DNA of 64,000 bases from Neurospora tetraspora. Lineage: Eukaryota; Ascomycota; Sordariomycetes; Sordariales; Sordariaceae. A model generated the notes under the pieces. The model searched no databases. It saw only the letters and a program-made list of their open reading frames with translations, and had not been told where the DNA came from. This document shows positions 21,105 through 32,780 of this stretch, in pieces (the first letter of the stretch is position 1; the number at the start of each line of letters is the position of its first letter). The position numbers and the translations under genes were made by a program. Where the stretch lies: NCBI RefSeq assembly GCF_033439725.1, contig NW_026944383.1:7874001-7938000 (forward strand), in the 5' to 3' direction.

Positions 21105-22439
21105 GTTCTGGATTGTCTGTTGTTGATGATGTCGGCGGTTTCTGCCCAAAGATGCAGAAGACGGCAAGGTGGTTCTCTTCTTCCTGGGAAGATGGCTCCA
21201 TTAGCTTCCATGTTGAATTCTGGAGCAAGAGGACAACACTTACCATTCAAGTGACTGAAAATATGTCCAACGTGGGCGTATTTGAAATGTCCGCTCGTAA
21301 GCGGTTATGGCCAATCGGGAATGATTCTTATATTCCTAGTAGGTAGCGATGGCGATGATGCTTGCGTTGATGTTGGTGATGATGATGCCGAAGACGATGT
21401 AACAAATAACAGAGAAATCCGAGGAAAACCAGAGCAACTCGTTTCGTGGCATTCCAAACATGTCCCACTCTGCCTCCGAGTCGGTTATGTTAGGGAAAGC
21501 GCTCCTCACCAAACCAACTAAATCCACGCGCGCGGGGAGGAGCGGGGAGGAGCAACCGAGATGTTGAGCGCCTTCCTCCAACTTCAACCATTTTGAATCA
21601 CGACATCATGATGCGAGATCCCACTAACACAGCCTGAGATGGGGACGGGGACGAACCTAATGAAAGCAGAACGACATTTTGAAAATAGGCATCGCGAGTT
21701 TGTCACCAATTTCTCTTCATGGCTGCTGGAAAGCAGAAGAAGAAGAAGAGCCTGCCTCCGATCCCTCCAACATTTTCAGCATCTTGTTGGTTGCGTCAAT
21801 CTTCCATCAATCTAGACGCCCAATAAAAACAACTAATGGTGCCAGAACATTGCGATCGAGATTTTTCAAAATGGAAGATAGTAGTGTGCTGAGAAGTTGA
21901 AGAAAGTGAACGTCCAACGCCCGACGTCCGAGGTCTCTGAGCGGCATCGCATCACTTTGCTTGGTTTCACAAGGGTTAGGGTCAAACGTGACGGTGACGT
22001 AAGGTGACAGTGGTCCGAGTCCTCCTCTGGGCGGCAGCGACGAGACCGTTTGGTCAGGTCATTTCTCCCGTTGTGAGAAGGGATCAGGAGCTCTTTCCTT
22101 CCGGACGTCCTCTTCCCATTTGACCTCATTTAATCGAGTATAAAAATTGACCATATCCTCTCTTGCGCGCATTCTGTGGTTCTGAACTTCTCCTTGACAA
22201 TTCAATTCATCAAAGTGTCGAAATCCAATCGCTAGCGCAACCGGATCAACATAGTGGAGCCACCCATTCAAAGGTTCCATGTGAATCACATCACGACATT
22301 GCAAAGTTCAGATCACATCTTTTTCACAGGATCAATCACACACCTCACAAGTTTCCCATGTAAGTTTCTACTGAGATCTCACAAACGCAAGACATTTACA
22401 CTAACTCACTATCCAGTCCAACCCCCCACCACCTCAAAA
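21105..22439. other. intergenic, upstream of member 4 and of the FolB gene
   Basis: A good GTAAGT...CTCCAG intron near 21243-21219 (minus) may lie in the leader of member 4. A telobox-like GGGTTAGGG sits at 21973-21981. A GTAAGT...TATCCAG intron at 22360-22416 (plus) probably lies in the leader of the FolB gene. A 73-codon minus frame (22059-22280) is not convincing. Confidence 0.4.
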
Positions 22440-23414
22440 ATGGCCGACACCTTCGTCAGCGACTTCCAAGTCCGCTCCCAAGCCGGCGAAGCCTGCGCCT
22501 CTGTCTCCGTCCGCAACCTGCAAACAAACCTCTACGCCGCCTCCGACGCCTGGGGGCGCAAATGCGCCGTCGCTCCCCAACCATGCCTCATCTCCGCCGA
22601 GGTCCACTTCAAGCAGCCGTTCGGGACCGCAGCCGCCAACGACCAGCTCGGCGCCGACACGGTGCACTACGGCAACCTGAGCAAGGCGATTCTGGAGCGG
22701 ATGAAGCGGTTCACGGCGCCGAGGGAGCATAACAGTGTGCAAGACAGCAACTTCACGCTGGCGTACGTCATTCATGATCTGTGGGTTGGGTTGACGGGGT
22801 GGGCCCACTTTGGCTCGGTGAAGGAGGAGGAGAAGCCGTTCCTGGATATTTCGACCATCAGGTTTCTGTCGCTTACGGTGACGCTTCCCAAGGCGTCGTT
22901 GTTGGGCGATGGAGTGAGCATGACGTGCAGTCAGTTCTTCAAGAATGGGCCGGGCGAGAAGATGAGGGAGAACCTCATTAGTGCGTCGTTGAAGATTCAT
23001 AACCTCAAGGTGCCGACTTTGGTGGGTGTGAACCCCCATGAGAGACGGGCCAAGCAGTTTGTTGTTACAAGTGTGAATGTGGAGAGGTACTTCCGTGAGG
23101 ATGATTATTACCCAGAGCTTGAGGCTGTTGTTGTCAAGGTTGGTATCCCTGCTCACAACCAAACCAGTAGTTCCTCCAGACAGCGCTAACAAAATCAATA
23201 GGCTCTTGAGGAGTCCTCCTATGAGACTCTAGAAGCTCTCGGCGCTCATTTGGCTGAAAAGATCCTCGAGCCGGATCACATGAAAGACCACACAAAGTGG
23301 CAGGTACACATTCGGATGGAGAAGCCCACCGCAGTGCCTCTGGCCGACTGCCCTATTGTCGAGGTGCGCGCTGGTTACGGTTTTCCCGCACCCGGAAGGC
23401 CAAATGCCAGCTAG
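22440..23414 (+). CDS. dihydroneopterin aldolase-like protein (two FolB domains)
   Basis: Two exons, 22440-23138 and 23202-23414, giving 303 aa. Start MADTFVSDFQVRSQAG after AAAA. Two FolB-like units are visible: residues about 10-125 (VRNLQTNLYAASDAWGRK, then HYGNLSKAILERM) and about 180-300 (LKIHNLKVPTLVGVNPHERR, YPELEAVVVKALEESSYETLE, then a last strand ending DCPIVEVRAGYGFPAPG). Members of this family convert dihydroneopterin to hydroxymethyldihydropterin plus glycolaldehyde in folate synthesis. Domain duplication is normal in fungal versions. The upstream region has a likely leader intron. It converges on the DUF3605 gene only 106 bp away, so their 3' ends probably overlap. Confidence 0.8.
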
Positions 23415-23520
23415 AGGTACGGAACTTTCAGATGACAGCGGTTGCGGGTTTATTTCAGAGCCCTGGGCCTTTATGAAGCCGGTTTTGTTGGTTGTTGAAA
23501 AGGTTGGCGGTTTTTGTTCG

Positions 23521-24341
23521 TTATTTCGTCTGTATGATACCAAGGGGGACATCACCCTTCGTGATCTCCCTCACAAACTCGGGGTCTGGGTCAAATAGCA
23601 TGACGTGGAAATGTTCCACGGCTTTCACCGACTTGATGTGTGCCCAGTTTTTGAACCAGATGATCTGTGCAGCATTGTCAGCCTTTCATAACATCAAACA
23701 CCAGTGGGAAGCTCCTCCAAGACAGAAGAAGAAGAAGGACTAATACGCACATGTTCCCCCGGCACCCTCCCCCCAAAAGTCCTCTTCACATAATCATCAA
23801 TCTCCCCCCTCGCCTTCTCCGTCAAATCCCCCGTCGCCGGATCATCCTCCAGCTCAAACTTGGTCCAAACAACCAAATGTACAATCCTTTCATCAATCCC
23901 ATAAGGCCAATCATTCCACAGCACCTTGACATCCTCCTCCTCCCTTTCCCCAAACCTCCTTTTTCTCCCCGTGTCCCCCTCCTCCGGAAAATCCCACTTC
24001 AACCTCTCCCGCAAAATAAACCCCTTAATCCCCCCCTTATCCTTATACTCCTCCTTTTTGGTATAACAAAATTCCAAGTACCGCCACATATCCGCCGGTG
24101 TGCGCTGGAAATCTGCTAAGCGGTTCTCGCGCACGCGGAGGACCACTTCCGGCCAGGTGTCGAGGCGATATAAATGGTTGGGGGTGGAGATGGTGACGAG
24201 GTCTTTGGGGGGGAGGTTAAGCAGATAGGGAGGGCAGATGGGGGAGGTGGCGGATGGGTGGGATGGGGGGGCGTTTGTTTGCCAGTAGGGCCGGTCTTCG
24301 TCGGGTGTTGAAAGGGGTGGGAGGGGGGTTGTGCTGCCCAT
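23521..24341 (-). CDS. DUF3605 / Gig1-like protein
   Basis: Two exons, 24341-23751 and 23664-23521, giving 244 aa. The intron runs from CAT|GTGCGT to GCACAG|ATC. The core reads ENRLADFQRTPADMWRYLEF, FILRERLKW, VLWNDWPYGIDERIVHLVVW and, after the intron, IIWFKNWAHIKSVKAVEHFH followed by VMLFDPDP. This is the fungal DUF3605 family, which includes the Candida N-acetylglucosamine-induced protein Gig1; no activity is established. The amino end is Pro/Ser/Thr-rich and probably disordered. Without the second exon the conserved end is lost, so the splice is well supported. Confidence 0.82.
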
Positions 24342-27300
24342 GGTTTTTGTTGTTGTTGATTTGTGTTTTGGCCTTGGTCTTGGTTGGTTGGTGACTGGAT
24401 GGGTCTTTTTTGGTCGGTGACTATGGGGAGAATGGGACGGGAGGAGGGCACTACAGTAAGGAAGTTGAAAGTATTTGGGGAGATTTATGTATATAAGAAT
24501 GTGTTGAAAGGGTTAAGGAAGGAGTGACGGTGAAGCATGGAAGGAGTCAAGGAGGTAGGTGGTTATGAATCAAGTTTGCCAAGACGGGCGTCCGGCCGGC
24601 AGTCGTGCTTGCTTGCCGGAGATAACGTCTGCGTGTCTGTGCTCCGGACCAACCACCCATTTCGGTACTTGCCGATCGTGTTTGACTTTCATCTTCACTT
24701 TTACATACACCGTCTACGGGGTTGATGAATGGGCAAGGGAAAAAGATATCTCCTTTTGATGGATGACTGTCAAACTTGATCAACTAACAGATTTGCTGGA
24801 TACCTTAGCAGGTGTGTCTGGTAAGTTGTTAGGGCTACATATGAGTCTGCCTTGCAAATTAGGGGACACTAAAGATGAAAGGCAAATAAGCCGAACGGTA
24901 TCGGTTTGAAGGCTTCTAGAATGGTTTATATCAACAGGCGGATCTTGTGTGTTTTTGTCCCAAAGACCTGGTACCATGTACAAGTAAGTGTAGTCAGTCG
25001 ACTCGGCCCGTAGCCGGGTTCGTTCGTGGTGAGCAAACATAAGAGTTTCGAGGCAACTATTTCGTAATATGAAGAGAATAATGATTCATGAAGCATAGCT
25101 GCGTTAGTCATGACAGTTCGACTGCTTGTAGCTTCCCTTTTTGAAGATGAGCAGTGTTTGACGGTGGCTGATCCAGCCGCATACTTGTCAGCTGAATAAG
25201 CCAAAGACAGCCCAAAGCTACTACCAAGCTTCCACGGCTTCATAGCTTTGGGAGCTTTTCCCGCTCATGATCGGCGTATCTTCATAGCACCGTCTCTTCC
25301 AGTGCTCTATCTTCATGTACCTTGTGAAGATCCATGTAATACCGTGCCAACCCCGCTGCCGAGAGCAAGCAGGAGAGTTCCTTGACGCAAAGCTACTTCA
25401 GCCCTGTAGGAGCTGGATCCTGTTGACCTGCCCCCTTCTGAAGAGTCTAGGTTCCTCCATAGGGTCATGGTGATCCGTGGTCACTGCTTGATTTGGCAGA
25501 GAGACAACCCCTTCTGGGCTTTATCTCCGAGAGTGGTTGGCTCTTTGGATAAAAAAAGGTTGGGCTGTGATAGTCTTACAAGGCTGATACTGAACGGCGT
25601 CTGCGATAAAGGGAAAGTTAGGACAGAGCAAAGCCCATGAATTGAGTGACTGGATCTTGCGGCTTGTGTTTCCGAGATAAAAGCAAAACTGACAACAAAC
25701 GTGAGGCCATGTTTGCAGATATTGCCGGTATCACGCATGGGCTTTCTGGAATTGCCTTGTGTTGCGCAAGCCTCGTCCAGCCTCCTATGGGATGATAGGT
25801 ACTTCAACTTTATTTGATGAAATTGTTCGTAGAGCCTTGTCACTTGAGCGGCTTTTGAGAAACAAATACCAGCTTGAGCCAAGATCAAAAATCTGGAGTG
25901 ATGGACAGATGGAGAGTTGTGTAAGCAATCCATCCTATATTATCCACCTGCTGACAGGTTATGGAAGCCTCTCCGGCTGACAGTGGCTGTGTTGCGGAAC
26001 CCTTCGATTTCCCTTTCTTCCACAGTTGACAAATGGTATGGATCCATCGTACTCTTTGGCTCGAACCCGAGAGACATCGATGAAAAGAGGACAGCTGTCA
26101 CTCCTCAAAATAGTAGTAGAAAGTCCCACTCGGGATGTAAATAACACTAAAATCAGGGGTAAAAGAAACATGCCATGTGCCAAGACGAACGATTCTCAGT
26201 GGTCTAAGACGACGGAAGTGGCCTAACACGGGAGGGTTTAGTCATGATCGTCATCAGGGACACACTGGTGATGGGCGTTGCTTGTTTGCATACAAAGACA
26301 TGTGAACCCTGAAGACTGGACTGAAAGAGTGAAGCTATCGCCGTCAGCCGATTGTACCGAAGTGAAATGGGGAGAAGGGCCAGCTTATGGTCAAGTTGTA
26401 AGTAGCAGGGAAGTACTGGGTCGGAAGGGGGGGACAGGGGTGTTGATGGTTCCGCTGCTTTCCATTTCCCTTGAATGAGCGGGCGGGTCGGGAATCATGA
26501 GGAAATCCACACTCCCAAATTCACCCCAAATTGCCCAATGGACGAATGGTCCGTGTCGGTGAAGGTGAGGGTGAGGGTGAGGGTGAGGACGAGAAACGAC
26601 ATGTAACCCTTCCACCGTCCTCCGACATTTGGGGGACTCGGTGTAAGGTACGGAGTAGATAGCAAAACAGCGCAGCTCCCCTTTCCACGTGGGAATCTGG
26701 AGGCTAACGAGCGCTGTAGTTACGATCTGCTGGGGGATGCCTGGGCGGCTGACCTGTTCTTGGCGGAGACTACCATATTAACAGAGCGTCTAGGCCTAGT
26801 ACCCTGTTGTATGCGGCGGTGATGGCCTCGTGGTGGTGTAGTTGTTGCGGTGGGTGGTTGCGGTGAGGTGAGAGTTAGCAGCGCTTGTACTAATCATTTT
26901 GACATGGCCAAAAAAAGAAGACCAGGTGGGGCTCGTCTGGCCGAACGGATAATCGGAATCTCAGGAGAAGCACCACTGCCACCACATGGGAAGAAGGCCC
27001 GGTGTTGCTGTCGAGAAGAAAAAAGTTGTAGAGAATATTTCATTTTGGGTTGAAGAATGCAACGTTGGGAGAGAGAGAAAGAATCTTTCCCCTTGGGGTT
27101 TGGACTGAGAACAACATGTCGCGATGGAAAAGTGGTCGTCGCTTCCACTCTGACGTCTCGCTTAATTTAGGCCAACCATCTGCTACAATGTACACAGCAT
27201 AGGCCCAGATGTTGGACTACTGCCGGTGGCGTTTCACACTTTGTCTGTGATGTTGTGATGTGTATCAGCAAAAGCAAAAGATATTGAAGCGCCTCTTCCT

Positions 27301-28924
27301 GCTGTCAAATTTCCCGGCCATGTCCACCGGCAAGCCCACGGTGGATCTATCGTGATCTCTCGCTGGTCTGTTTTTAGCTCCCGCCGGGGCTGAGAACAAC
27401 ATTAGCCCCTCCAAAGACTGCCAAAAGGAAGCTGTAGCCAGCAGTCAGGAACCGCATCGTGGGGGGTTGTGAAGAAGTTGGGGAGCTATCCCTTTTCCAT
27501 GGACCGGGGGATGTGGGAGTATGGAGCTGGGTCGTCTCCAGTTTAACCCACGCCAGATAGTTGTCGAGGTATCTTTTTCCGGTCAACGGTCAGCACCTCG
27601 TCCTGGAGCTTTCAGGCAGGGAGGTGGATGGGTGGATGCCCCTATTAGGTTCAGGTTCGAGTTCGAAAGGGGGAAACGTCTGGTTGGCAGGCTCGCAGGT
27701 TGGGCAGGAAGTTTGTTGACCAGTGATCCACCGAGTTTCGACAATGCTCTGTGACTGCTGGCCGTTTTGAAGCCGACGGCGGCGATGCAGGAGCTTGGAT
27801 GCATACAGCTACCTTATGCCTTACCCCTGGCTGGCTGTAGGTAGGCGATCCTGCCCTTACACCTCCTCCAACGCCCGTCTTTGTCTGCAAAACAGATTGT
27901 GAAATACCTACCCAAAGAGCCTCAGAGTTATCCTGTCTGCAACATTTCCTCAAAAAGGACTCCATTTTGCGGATTGGGTTCGGCTGCTTGGGCAGGCTGG
28001 CAGGCTGGCAGGTAGGTGATGTTGGCATGGAAGTGGAGGCGGGGTTACCAGCAGCTCACCACCTAAACATTGACACCAGACCCCGGTTCGTCTCTTCGTC
28101 AAGCAGTCCAATGACGCCACACGGTCGAGTCGGTTGAAGATGAGCCTGGGCCCGATAGGAGGGGTGACCCACGGGGTACCTTGCTGGCAGGTACATGGCT
28201 CCCTAACAATTTCCACTCTGGCGCGCCCAGTATACGAGGGAGCTGGGTTCCGACTTTCTATGGGCCAACCCACGGGGTACCTTTCTTCCTTGAAGAAGAT
28301 AAAAGCATCGAGATCCCCATGCCCACCCTCGAGTTCTTGCTTGCTGTTTTGCTCTATTCTTCATTCCTCTCTCTCTCTCTCCATCCTCTATCCCAACTAC
28401 TTACTAGGTAGTGGAAGTTTAAGCTGTAAGTTACCTCCTAACCCTAGCTTGAGACTGCAGCACTTGCAGGCATTGGCTACCCCTCCTCCTTTTTCCACCC
28501 CTCACCTCCTCCCCTAACACCTCACACCTCCTGGCGCTGGCTGGCAGGGGAACGACGGAACGACTCAACCTCACCGTTCGAGTCTTCAGTCTTCCTGGCT
28601 TCTCTGACTGGCTCAACGTGTCCAATTGAGCTGTCATTTGCAAAGACGCTAGAGAAAAGTGGCGGGTCCATTCTGTTATCCAGCGTGACACAAGCCAGAG
28701 GCCCAGCCGATCCCGACTCCTGGCTGCATTGGTCGTTTAGTTTCCATTCATTACGTCAAGAGCGTCCAGGCTAACACACATCCCGCGCGTTTCAAAGAAA
28801 TAGAAAGCTGCTTCCTTCCCACCATCATCCTATTACTTTATATCTACCTACTTAATCCTACAACCTAGAAACCTCCTTCTTTTCCAACATAATTCCCGAC
28901 TTTGTCACCACACAATTCGACACA
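24342..28924. other. 4.6-kb stretch without a recognised gene
   Basis: Base composition looks like the rest of the window and is not strongly AT-rich, so this is not a RIP-degraded transposon. Small repeats are present: GGTGAG units at 26564-26588, and a 16-bp direct repeat ACCCACGGGGTACCTT at 28167-28182 and 28268-28283. The last several hundred bases are the promoter and leader of the UGP gene. The longest frame (25481-25933, minus, 150 codons) has no family features I recognise. Confidence 0.5.
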
Positions 28925-30613
28925 ATGGCCCAAGCAATCAGGAGCGCCCTCCCCGACCGCCTCAAGCCTTCCAACGGCGACGAGGCCGAGTTTGCCCAGA
29001 GGCACCATGGCAAGACTAGGTCTCACATGGTCAGTATTCATTCATTTCTCACCAAGACAAGATGACAGTCCAAGAACTAACGCCTCCCCAGGCCTTCGAG
29101 AACACCTCCACAAGCATCGCCGCCGCCCAGATGCGCAATGCCCTCACACAGCTTGCCGAGACAGTCAAGGATCCCAGCCAGAAGAAGCTCTTCGAGACCG
29201 AGATGGACAACTTCTTCTCTCTCTTCCGCCGCTACCTGAACGACAAGGCCAAGGGCAACGAGGTGTACGTATAAAGACATGTTTTTTGAGAGAACAGACA
29301 GCTAACTGTTTGGTTTCTACAGCAACTGGGACCGCATTCGTCCTCCTGCCCCTCACCAGATCGTCGACTACGAGAGCCTCGCTAACAACGACTCGGTCGG
29401 CTTCCTTAACAAGCTTGCCGTCCTCAAGCTCAACGGTGGTCTCGGTACCTCCATGGGCTGCGTCGGCCCCAAGTCTGTTATCGAGGTCCGTGATGGCATG
29501 TCCTTCCTCGACATGTCCGTCCGCCAGGTTGAGCACCTCAACCGCACCTATGGCTCCAACGTGCCCATCCTCCTCATGAACTCGTTCAACACCGATGAGG
29601 ACACTGCTGCCATCATCAAGAAGTACGAGGGTCACAATGTCGACATCCTCACCTTCAACCAGTCCCGTTACCCCAGAATCTACAAGGACTCCCTCCTCCC
29701 CGTCCCCAAGTCCTTTGACTCTCCTCTCCACGACTGGTACCCTCCCGGCCACGGTGACGTTTTCGAGTCTCTCTACAACTCGGGTATCCTCGACAAGCTT
29801 ATTGAGCGCGGTATCGAGATCATCTTCCTCTCCAACGCCGACAACCTCGGTGCCGTCGTCGACCTCCGCATCCTCCAGCACATGGTCGAGACCGATGCCG
29901 AGTACATTATGGAGCTTACCAACAAGACCAAGGCCGACGTCAAGGGTGGCACCATCATCGACTACGAGGGCTCCGTCCGTCTCCTCGAGATCGCCCAGGT
30001 CCCCAAGGAGCACGTCAACGAGTTCAAGTCCATCAAGAAGTTCAAGTACTTCAACACCAACAACATCTGGATGAACGTCCAGGCCGTCAAGCGTGTCGTT
30101 GAAAACAACGAGCTCGAGCTCGACATCATTCCCAACAGCAAGACCATCCCCGGCGACAAGAAGGGCGAGTCCGATATCAGCATTCTCCAGCTCGAGACCG
30201 CCGTCGGTGCCGCCATCAAGCACTTCAAGAACGCCCACGGTGTCAACGTGCCCCGTCGCCGCTTCTTGCCCGTCAAGACCTGCTCCGACCTGATGCTCGT
30301 CAAGTCGGATCTCTACACCGTCAAGCACGGCCAGCTCCAAATGAGCTCGGCCCGCTTCGGCGACGCTCCCCTGATCAAGCTCGGTAACGACTTCAAGAAG
30401 GTGTCGGACTTCCAGAAGCGCATCCCCAGCATCCCCAAGATCATCGAGCTTGACCACCTCACCATTACCGGTGCCGTCAACCTCGGCCGTGGCGTCACCC
30501 TCAAGGGCACCGTCATTATCGTGGCTACTGAGGGCCAGACCATTGACGTTCCTCCCGGATCCATCCTCGAGAACGTTGTCGTCCAGGGTAGCTTGCGTCT
30601 CCTTGAGCACTAA
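28925..30613 (+). CDS. UGP1: UTP-glucose-1-phosphate uridylyltransferase
   Basis: Three exons: 28925-29029, 29092-29264 and 29323-30613, giving 522 aa. Makes UDP-glucose from UTP and glucose-1-phosphate for glycogen, trehalose and beta-glucan synthesis; cytosolic, usually octameric. The nucleotide-binding loop [17 protein letters not shown] is near residue 130. Other family blocks are [34 protein letters not shown] and NTNNIWMN. The carboxyl end is a left-handed beta-helix ([34 protein letters not shown]). Both introns have consensus ends and keep frame. C-ending codons dominate, as expected for a highly expressed gene. Confidence 0.97.
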
Positions 30614-30950
30614 ACGGTTTTCGTTCTTGTCCTTAATTATTAGCACGTGCCTTCATGTGTCTTTTTGCTGCACGTACATATGATTAATATACCAATGGAT
30701 ATGGATAGTATGGGTTCAATTACTCTTTTGTAATAAAATCGTCTGTCCACTAAGGGACGATGGTTTCAAAAGCAGAGAAGAAGCATGATGGGGATGATGG
30801 GTGATGGCATGGGGAATGGAGGCTAGCAGTGATTTTGGCGATAGGTACAAATACACACAATGCTATTACAGACTTGGTAGTAAAAGGCTTCGTTGACATT
30901 TTACGCAAATGATGATATTGCAACTTCATTCTGACCGGCCCGGATATTAC
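30614..30950. other. intergenic, convergent 3' ends
   Basis: 3' flanks of the UGP gene and the ING gene. It contains AATAAAA near 30733, a possible poly(A) signal. Nothing else is seen. Confidence 0.5.
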
Positions 30951-32780
30951 TTACTGCCCACCACCTCCCTCTCCTCCTCCTTGACTACTACTGTTTCCCC
31001 CTCCTCCCTGACTCCCCTTCTTCCCCAGCTCCCTGCCCCCCTCCCTCTCCATATTCTTGGCACAAACAGGACAATACCAAGTCCCGTTCGGCTCACTCTT
31101 CAAGCCAACACAGCTCCAATGGAACCACTCATAAGGACACTCGTCGTTGTCGCACGCCACCATGTCGCCGAAACTAACGTTTTGACAGAGGCAGTACTTG
31201 CGGTCGTCGCCGGCTTCTTCGTCGTCCAGGTCCATGTTGTCATCCAAATCCATGGCGTCGTCGTCCGAGAGGCCGGGGTTGTCATCGGGATTGTGGCCCG
31301 AGAGGGAGGGGGAACGGTGCATTTCTTGGAGTTGGTGGTGGGAGCGATTCCGGTTGTGGGAGGATTGGTGGGGGTTATGGAGGGAGGGGGTAGGTAGGGG
31401 ACGCCCGGGGAAGTGGCCGCCGGGGCCGCCGAGGCCGGAGCCGTTGTTGGAGGCGAGGGAGGAGGAGGGGTGGTGGCCCGGGTGGTGATGAGGATGGTTG
31501 GGGTCGTCTCCTCCTTTGTGCGAGAAGGAGGAGCTGGTGTGATGGTGGGAGGCGGAGCGGGAGTGTGAACCACCGCCGCCGATGGGGGTGTTGCGGCCTG
31601 TGCCGATACGTCGGTGATCGGATTCGGAGCCGGAGAGGTTGGAATCTGCGTCCGAGAGGTCGCTGTCGCCGGTTGAGTTTGCGCGGGAGGTCGAGTTGGG
31701 ACTGTTTTTCGCTCCGCTGCCGCTGGTGCCGGTGCCGGCGCGCTTGAGCACGCGGGAGAGGTTGGATTTGTGGGAGCCCGAACCACCTCCAGCGCCGGAG
31801 CCAGAGGTGCCGTTCGCAGAAGCACCACCGCCTGCTCCGCTACCGCTGCCGGCGGTTGGCGCGCTGCTGCCCTTCTTACGGGAGGCGGCCGAACTGCCGG
31901 AGGGTACGGACTTGCGGCTGGTGCTGCTTATAGACCCTTTACCTGTGCCACGAGGACCGGCGCTGCCGGCGCGTTGGACGCCGCCGGAGGCTGTGGAGGA
32001 TTTGGGCGTGCCCGGGCCGAGAGAGGAGTGTCGGCCTATGCCGCTCGTTTGTAGGTTCAGACCGCTGTTGCTGCGGACGGCGCCCTTGCGCGCGGCGCCT
32101 CCCGGCCCGGCAGAGCTTTCGCGGGCGCGCTGGTTCAGTATTATGGTCGCGGCGGGCGTGGCGGGCGCTGAGGCCGAGTGGTGGTGGGAGGCTTGGATGT
32201 TGCGGATCTGATTCGATCGGGCGGCGTTGGGGCCGGTGCCGTTGGCGAGGCCGTTCAGGGCCGAGGATATGGGGTGGTTCCCGTTGACGGGCCGGAGGAC
32301 GGTTGGGGTGCTGGTGATGTTGGCGGCGCTGTCGCGGACGAGGGAGGGTAGCTCGTCGGGATCGGTGAAGCCGGGCTCGCCGCGGTCGTAGAGGGACTTG
32401 ATCTGCTTGTCGAGGGCGCGGAGGTGCTTGTCGAAGGTATGTTGCAGCTTTCGTGTGAGTTCGAGCTTCTCCTTGGACAGCTGCTCGGCTAGGTCAAAGT
32501 TCTTGAGGATGGTTTGTCTGTATTCTTCTTCCTTGGGGTTCGGGTGGAAGCTGCCGTTGGCCTTGATGAACTTTTGGATGCGCTCGTCATTCTTGTCGAT
32601 TTCCTTGACCAGCTTGTCGTATTGTCGGTCCTTCTCGGCAATCTCGTCTTGCATGAAGCGTATCTCCTCGGGGAGATTCTGGGTGTTGTGTATCCATTCG
32701 TCGAGGATCAATGCCGGGTCGAGCTCTGCGGCAGGCGGCATCTTCCTGACGAAGTCGATGGAGAGGTCGTCTCTAGGCAT
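30951..32780 (-). CDS. ING-family PHD-finger protein, Yng2 type (NuA4 subunit)
   Basis: Single exon, 609 aa from the ATG at 32780. The frame is open further up only from a GTG. Residues about 15-125 form the ING helical domain: [60 protein letters not shown]. This resembles yeast Yng2 more than Pho23. The PHD finger at about 525-575 ([40 protein letters not shown]) has the Cys4-His-Cys3 ligands and the aromatic residues that read histone H3 Lys4 trimethylation. The roughly 400-residue linker is Ser/Gly/His-rich and disordered, so it is about twice the length of Yng2. Probable role: targeting the NuA4 H4/H2A acetyltransferase. It is divergent from the Hos2-type deacetylase. Confidence 0.9.
   Translation of the reverse strand: MPRDDLSIDFVRKMPPAAELDPALILDEWIHNTQNLPEEIRFMQDEIAEKDRQYDKLVKEIDKNDERIQKFIKANGSFHPNPKEEEYRQTILKNFDLAEQLSKEKLELTRKLQHTFDKHLRALDKQIKSLYDRGEPGFTDPDELPSLVRDSAANITSTPTVLRPVNGNHPISSALNGLANGTGPNAARSNQIRNIQASHHHSASAPATPAATIILNQRARESSAGPGGAARKGAVRSNSGLNLQTSGIGRHSSLGPGTPKSSTASGGVQRAGSAGPRGTGKGSISSTSRKSVPSGSSAASRKKGSSAPTAGSGSGAGGGASANGTSGSGAGGGSGSHKSNLSRVLKRAGTGTSGSGAKNSPNSTSRANSTGDSDLSDADSNLSGSESDHRRIGTGRNTPIGGGGSHSRSASHHHTSSSFSHKGGDDPNHPHHHPGHHPSSSLASNNGSGLGGPGGHFPGRPLPTPSLHNPHQSSHNRNRSHHQLQEMHRSPSLSGHNPDDNPGLSDDDAMDLDDNMDLDDEEAGDDRKYCLCQNVSFGDMVACDNDECPYEWFHWSCVGLKSEPNGTWYCPVCAKNMEREGGRELGKKGSQGGGGNSSSQGGGEGGGGQ

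Noticed and set aside
22059-22280. 73-codon minus-strand frame with a charged, protein-like end (WEEDVRKERAPDPFSQREK)
   Set aside because: Overlaps the probable promoter and leader of the FolB gene, has no recognised family and no paralogue in the window; too short to trust.
25481-25933. 150-codon minus frame with an ATG start
   Set aside because: Composition looks random, no recognisable motif, and no splice partner. The vague resemblance to conserved fungal fragments is not enough.
28167-28283. 16-bp direct repeat ACCCACGGGGTACCTT about 100 bp apart
   Set aside because: Too short and isolated to call a site or element; noted only in the intergenic entry.
29165-30646. 493-codon minus frame opposite the UGP gene
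   Set aside because: Mirror of a highly biased C-ending coding sequence, which leaves the antisense frame open; the plus-strand enzyme is certain.
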